NCBI GenBank assembly: GCA_024763135.1
Contig: JANTGD010000284.1
Span: 1-5,033 of the forward strand
Source: Thiotrichales bacterium
GTDB lineage: Bacteria; Pseudomonadota; Gammaproteobacteria; UWMA-0217
Reading direction: 5' to 3'
DNA: 5,033 nt
Shown: piece by piece, positions 4,507 through 5,033 of the stretch
Numbering within the stretch: position 1 is the first letter of the stretch
Layout: each line of letters opens with the position of its first letter
Translations under genes and position numbers: made by a program
The notes under the pieces: model-generated
Seen by the model: only the letters and a program-made list of their open reading frames with translations
Database searches by the model: none
Told to the model about the DNA's origin: nothing

Positions 4507-5033
4507 TGGCTGCTGAAGGCAAACTGGAGAAAATGCTGATCCTGGCATTCGCCGATTCAGAGAAGGCGGAAAGCGGGGGAGTAGCAGAAGCAGATGATAA
4601 ATTCGAAGCCCTGATCAATCCTGAATCCTATACCCTTGCCTACAAGCTCAAGTTTTCTGAAGAAGGCCAGGGGCAGGGAAGCAGCGGCCAACAACTGAAA
4701 TACGAATACACCGAGCCGGAGGAAATCAGTTTTGAGTTCCTGTTCGATAATACTGGCATTATCGACGGCAAAGCGCGTGACACCATCGCTGACGATATCA
4801 AACAGTTCAAACAGGTGCTGATCGAATACAAAGGGGATGCGCATGAGCCCCGCCATTTCAAACTGGTATGGGGCGAGAACTCCATCTTCAAGGGGCGGGT
4901 TACCGAACTGTCCCTCACCTACAAACTGTTCAAGCCTGATGGAACGCCAACCCGCGCCGTCGCCAAAGTCACCTTTAAAAGCAGTATCGAAGAACAGAAA
5001 CGCGCTGCCCAGGAAAACAGAAGCTCGCCCGAC
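4506..5033 (+). CDS. eCIS tube/LysM adaptor protein (Afp7/Pvc7-like), 3' truncated by window
   Basis: The frame is open from ATG 4506 to the window end, giving 176 residues of the N-terminal contractile-injection-system tube-protein domain (CIS_tube family). Landmarks are MLILAFADSE (about 10-19), FEALINPESYTLAYKLKFSE (about 33-52), QQLKYEYTEPEEISFEFLFD (about 61-80), IKQFKQVLIEYKGDAHEPRH (about 98-117), LVWGENSIFKGRVTELSLTY (about 120-139), and LFKPDGTPTRAVAKVTF. The residues at the edge (EENRSSPD-like, here QENRSSPD) normally lead into a LysM domain, which should follow outside the window. In Afp/PVC this protein joins the tube to the spike and baseplate and staples the hub. ATG overlaps the upstream TGA by one base; AAGG at 4492-4495 is the likely ribosome binding site. 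Typical family length is roughly 220-240 residues, so perhaps a quarter is missing. Confidence 0.9.
   Translation, partial: MAAEGKLEKMLILAFADSEKAESGGVAEADDKFEALINPESYTLAYKLKFSEEGQGQGSSGQQLKYEYTEPEEISFEFLFDNTGIIDGKARDTIADDIKQFKQVLIEYKGDAHEPRHFKLVWGENSIFKGRVTELSLTYKLFKPDGTPTRAVAKVTFKSSIEEQKRAAQENRSSPD

Noticed and set aside
1..5033. CRISPR array, tRNA or rRNA genes
   Set aside because: No regularly spaced repeats, cloverleaf-like segments or rRNA-like stretches were seen on either strand.

Overview
The window holds the start of a contractile injection system locus (eCIS, the Afp/PVC/MAC-type phage-tail-like machines), lying next to a wreck of nested mobile elements. The organism is probably a Gram-negative proteobacterium. 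That guess rests on moderate GC, on insertion-sequence and group II intron families common in Gamma- and Betaproteobacteria, and on an eCIS of the kind found there. It is a low-confidence call, and no species can be named.

Left part (1 to about 952), all on the minus strand: an IS66-type end (1-97) abuts a fragment of an IS3-family transposase (98-348). That fragment is joined at 349 to the 3' half of a bacterial group II intron. The intron part has a clear domain V and domain VI (349-433) and the C-terminal half of its reverse transcriptase/maturase (439 to about 952), which carries a stop codon and a frameshift. The intron's 5' half and the rest of the IS3 element are missing. The simplest history is an IS3 element invaded by a group II intron and an IS66 element, followed by a deletion.

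Middle (953-1278): 326 bases with no convincing gene. The region is AT-rich and contains a perfect 10-bp inverted repeat (1056-1079). It is presumably the leader and control region of the eCIS operon, but no strong sigma70 promoter is visible.

Right part (1279-5033), all on the plus strand and tightly packed: a DUF4255/Pvc16-type tube terminator, a contractile sheath, a first tube protein, a second tube protein, a small DUF5908 (Afp6-like) protein, and the N-terminal part of an Afp7-like tube/LysM baseplate adaptor that runs off the window. The last four genes are close or overlapping (12-bp gap, then overlaps or near-overlaps). Together they specify the shaft of the machine: the inner tube grows from the adaptor and second tube protein, is lined by the first tube protein, is wrapped by the sheath, and is capped by the DUF4255 protein. 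Spike, baseplate wedge, AAA+ ATPase, tape measure, fibre and cargo genes would be expected further right but are not in view.
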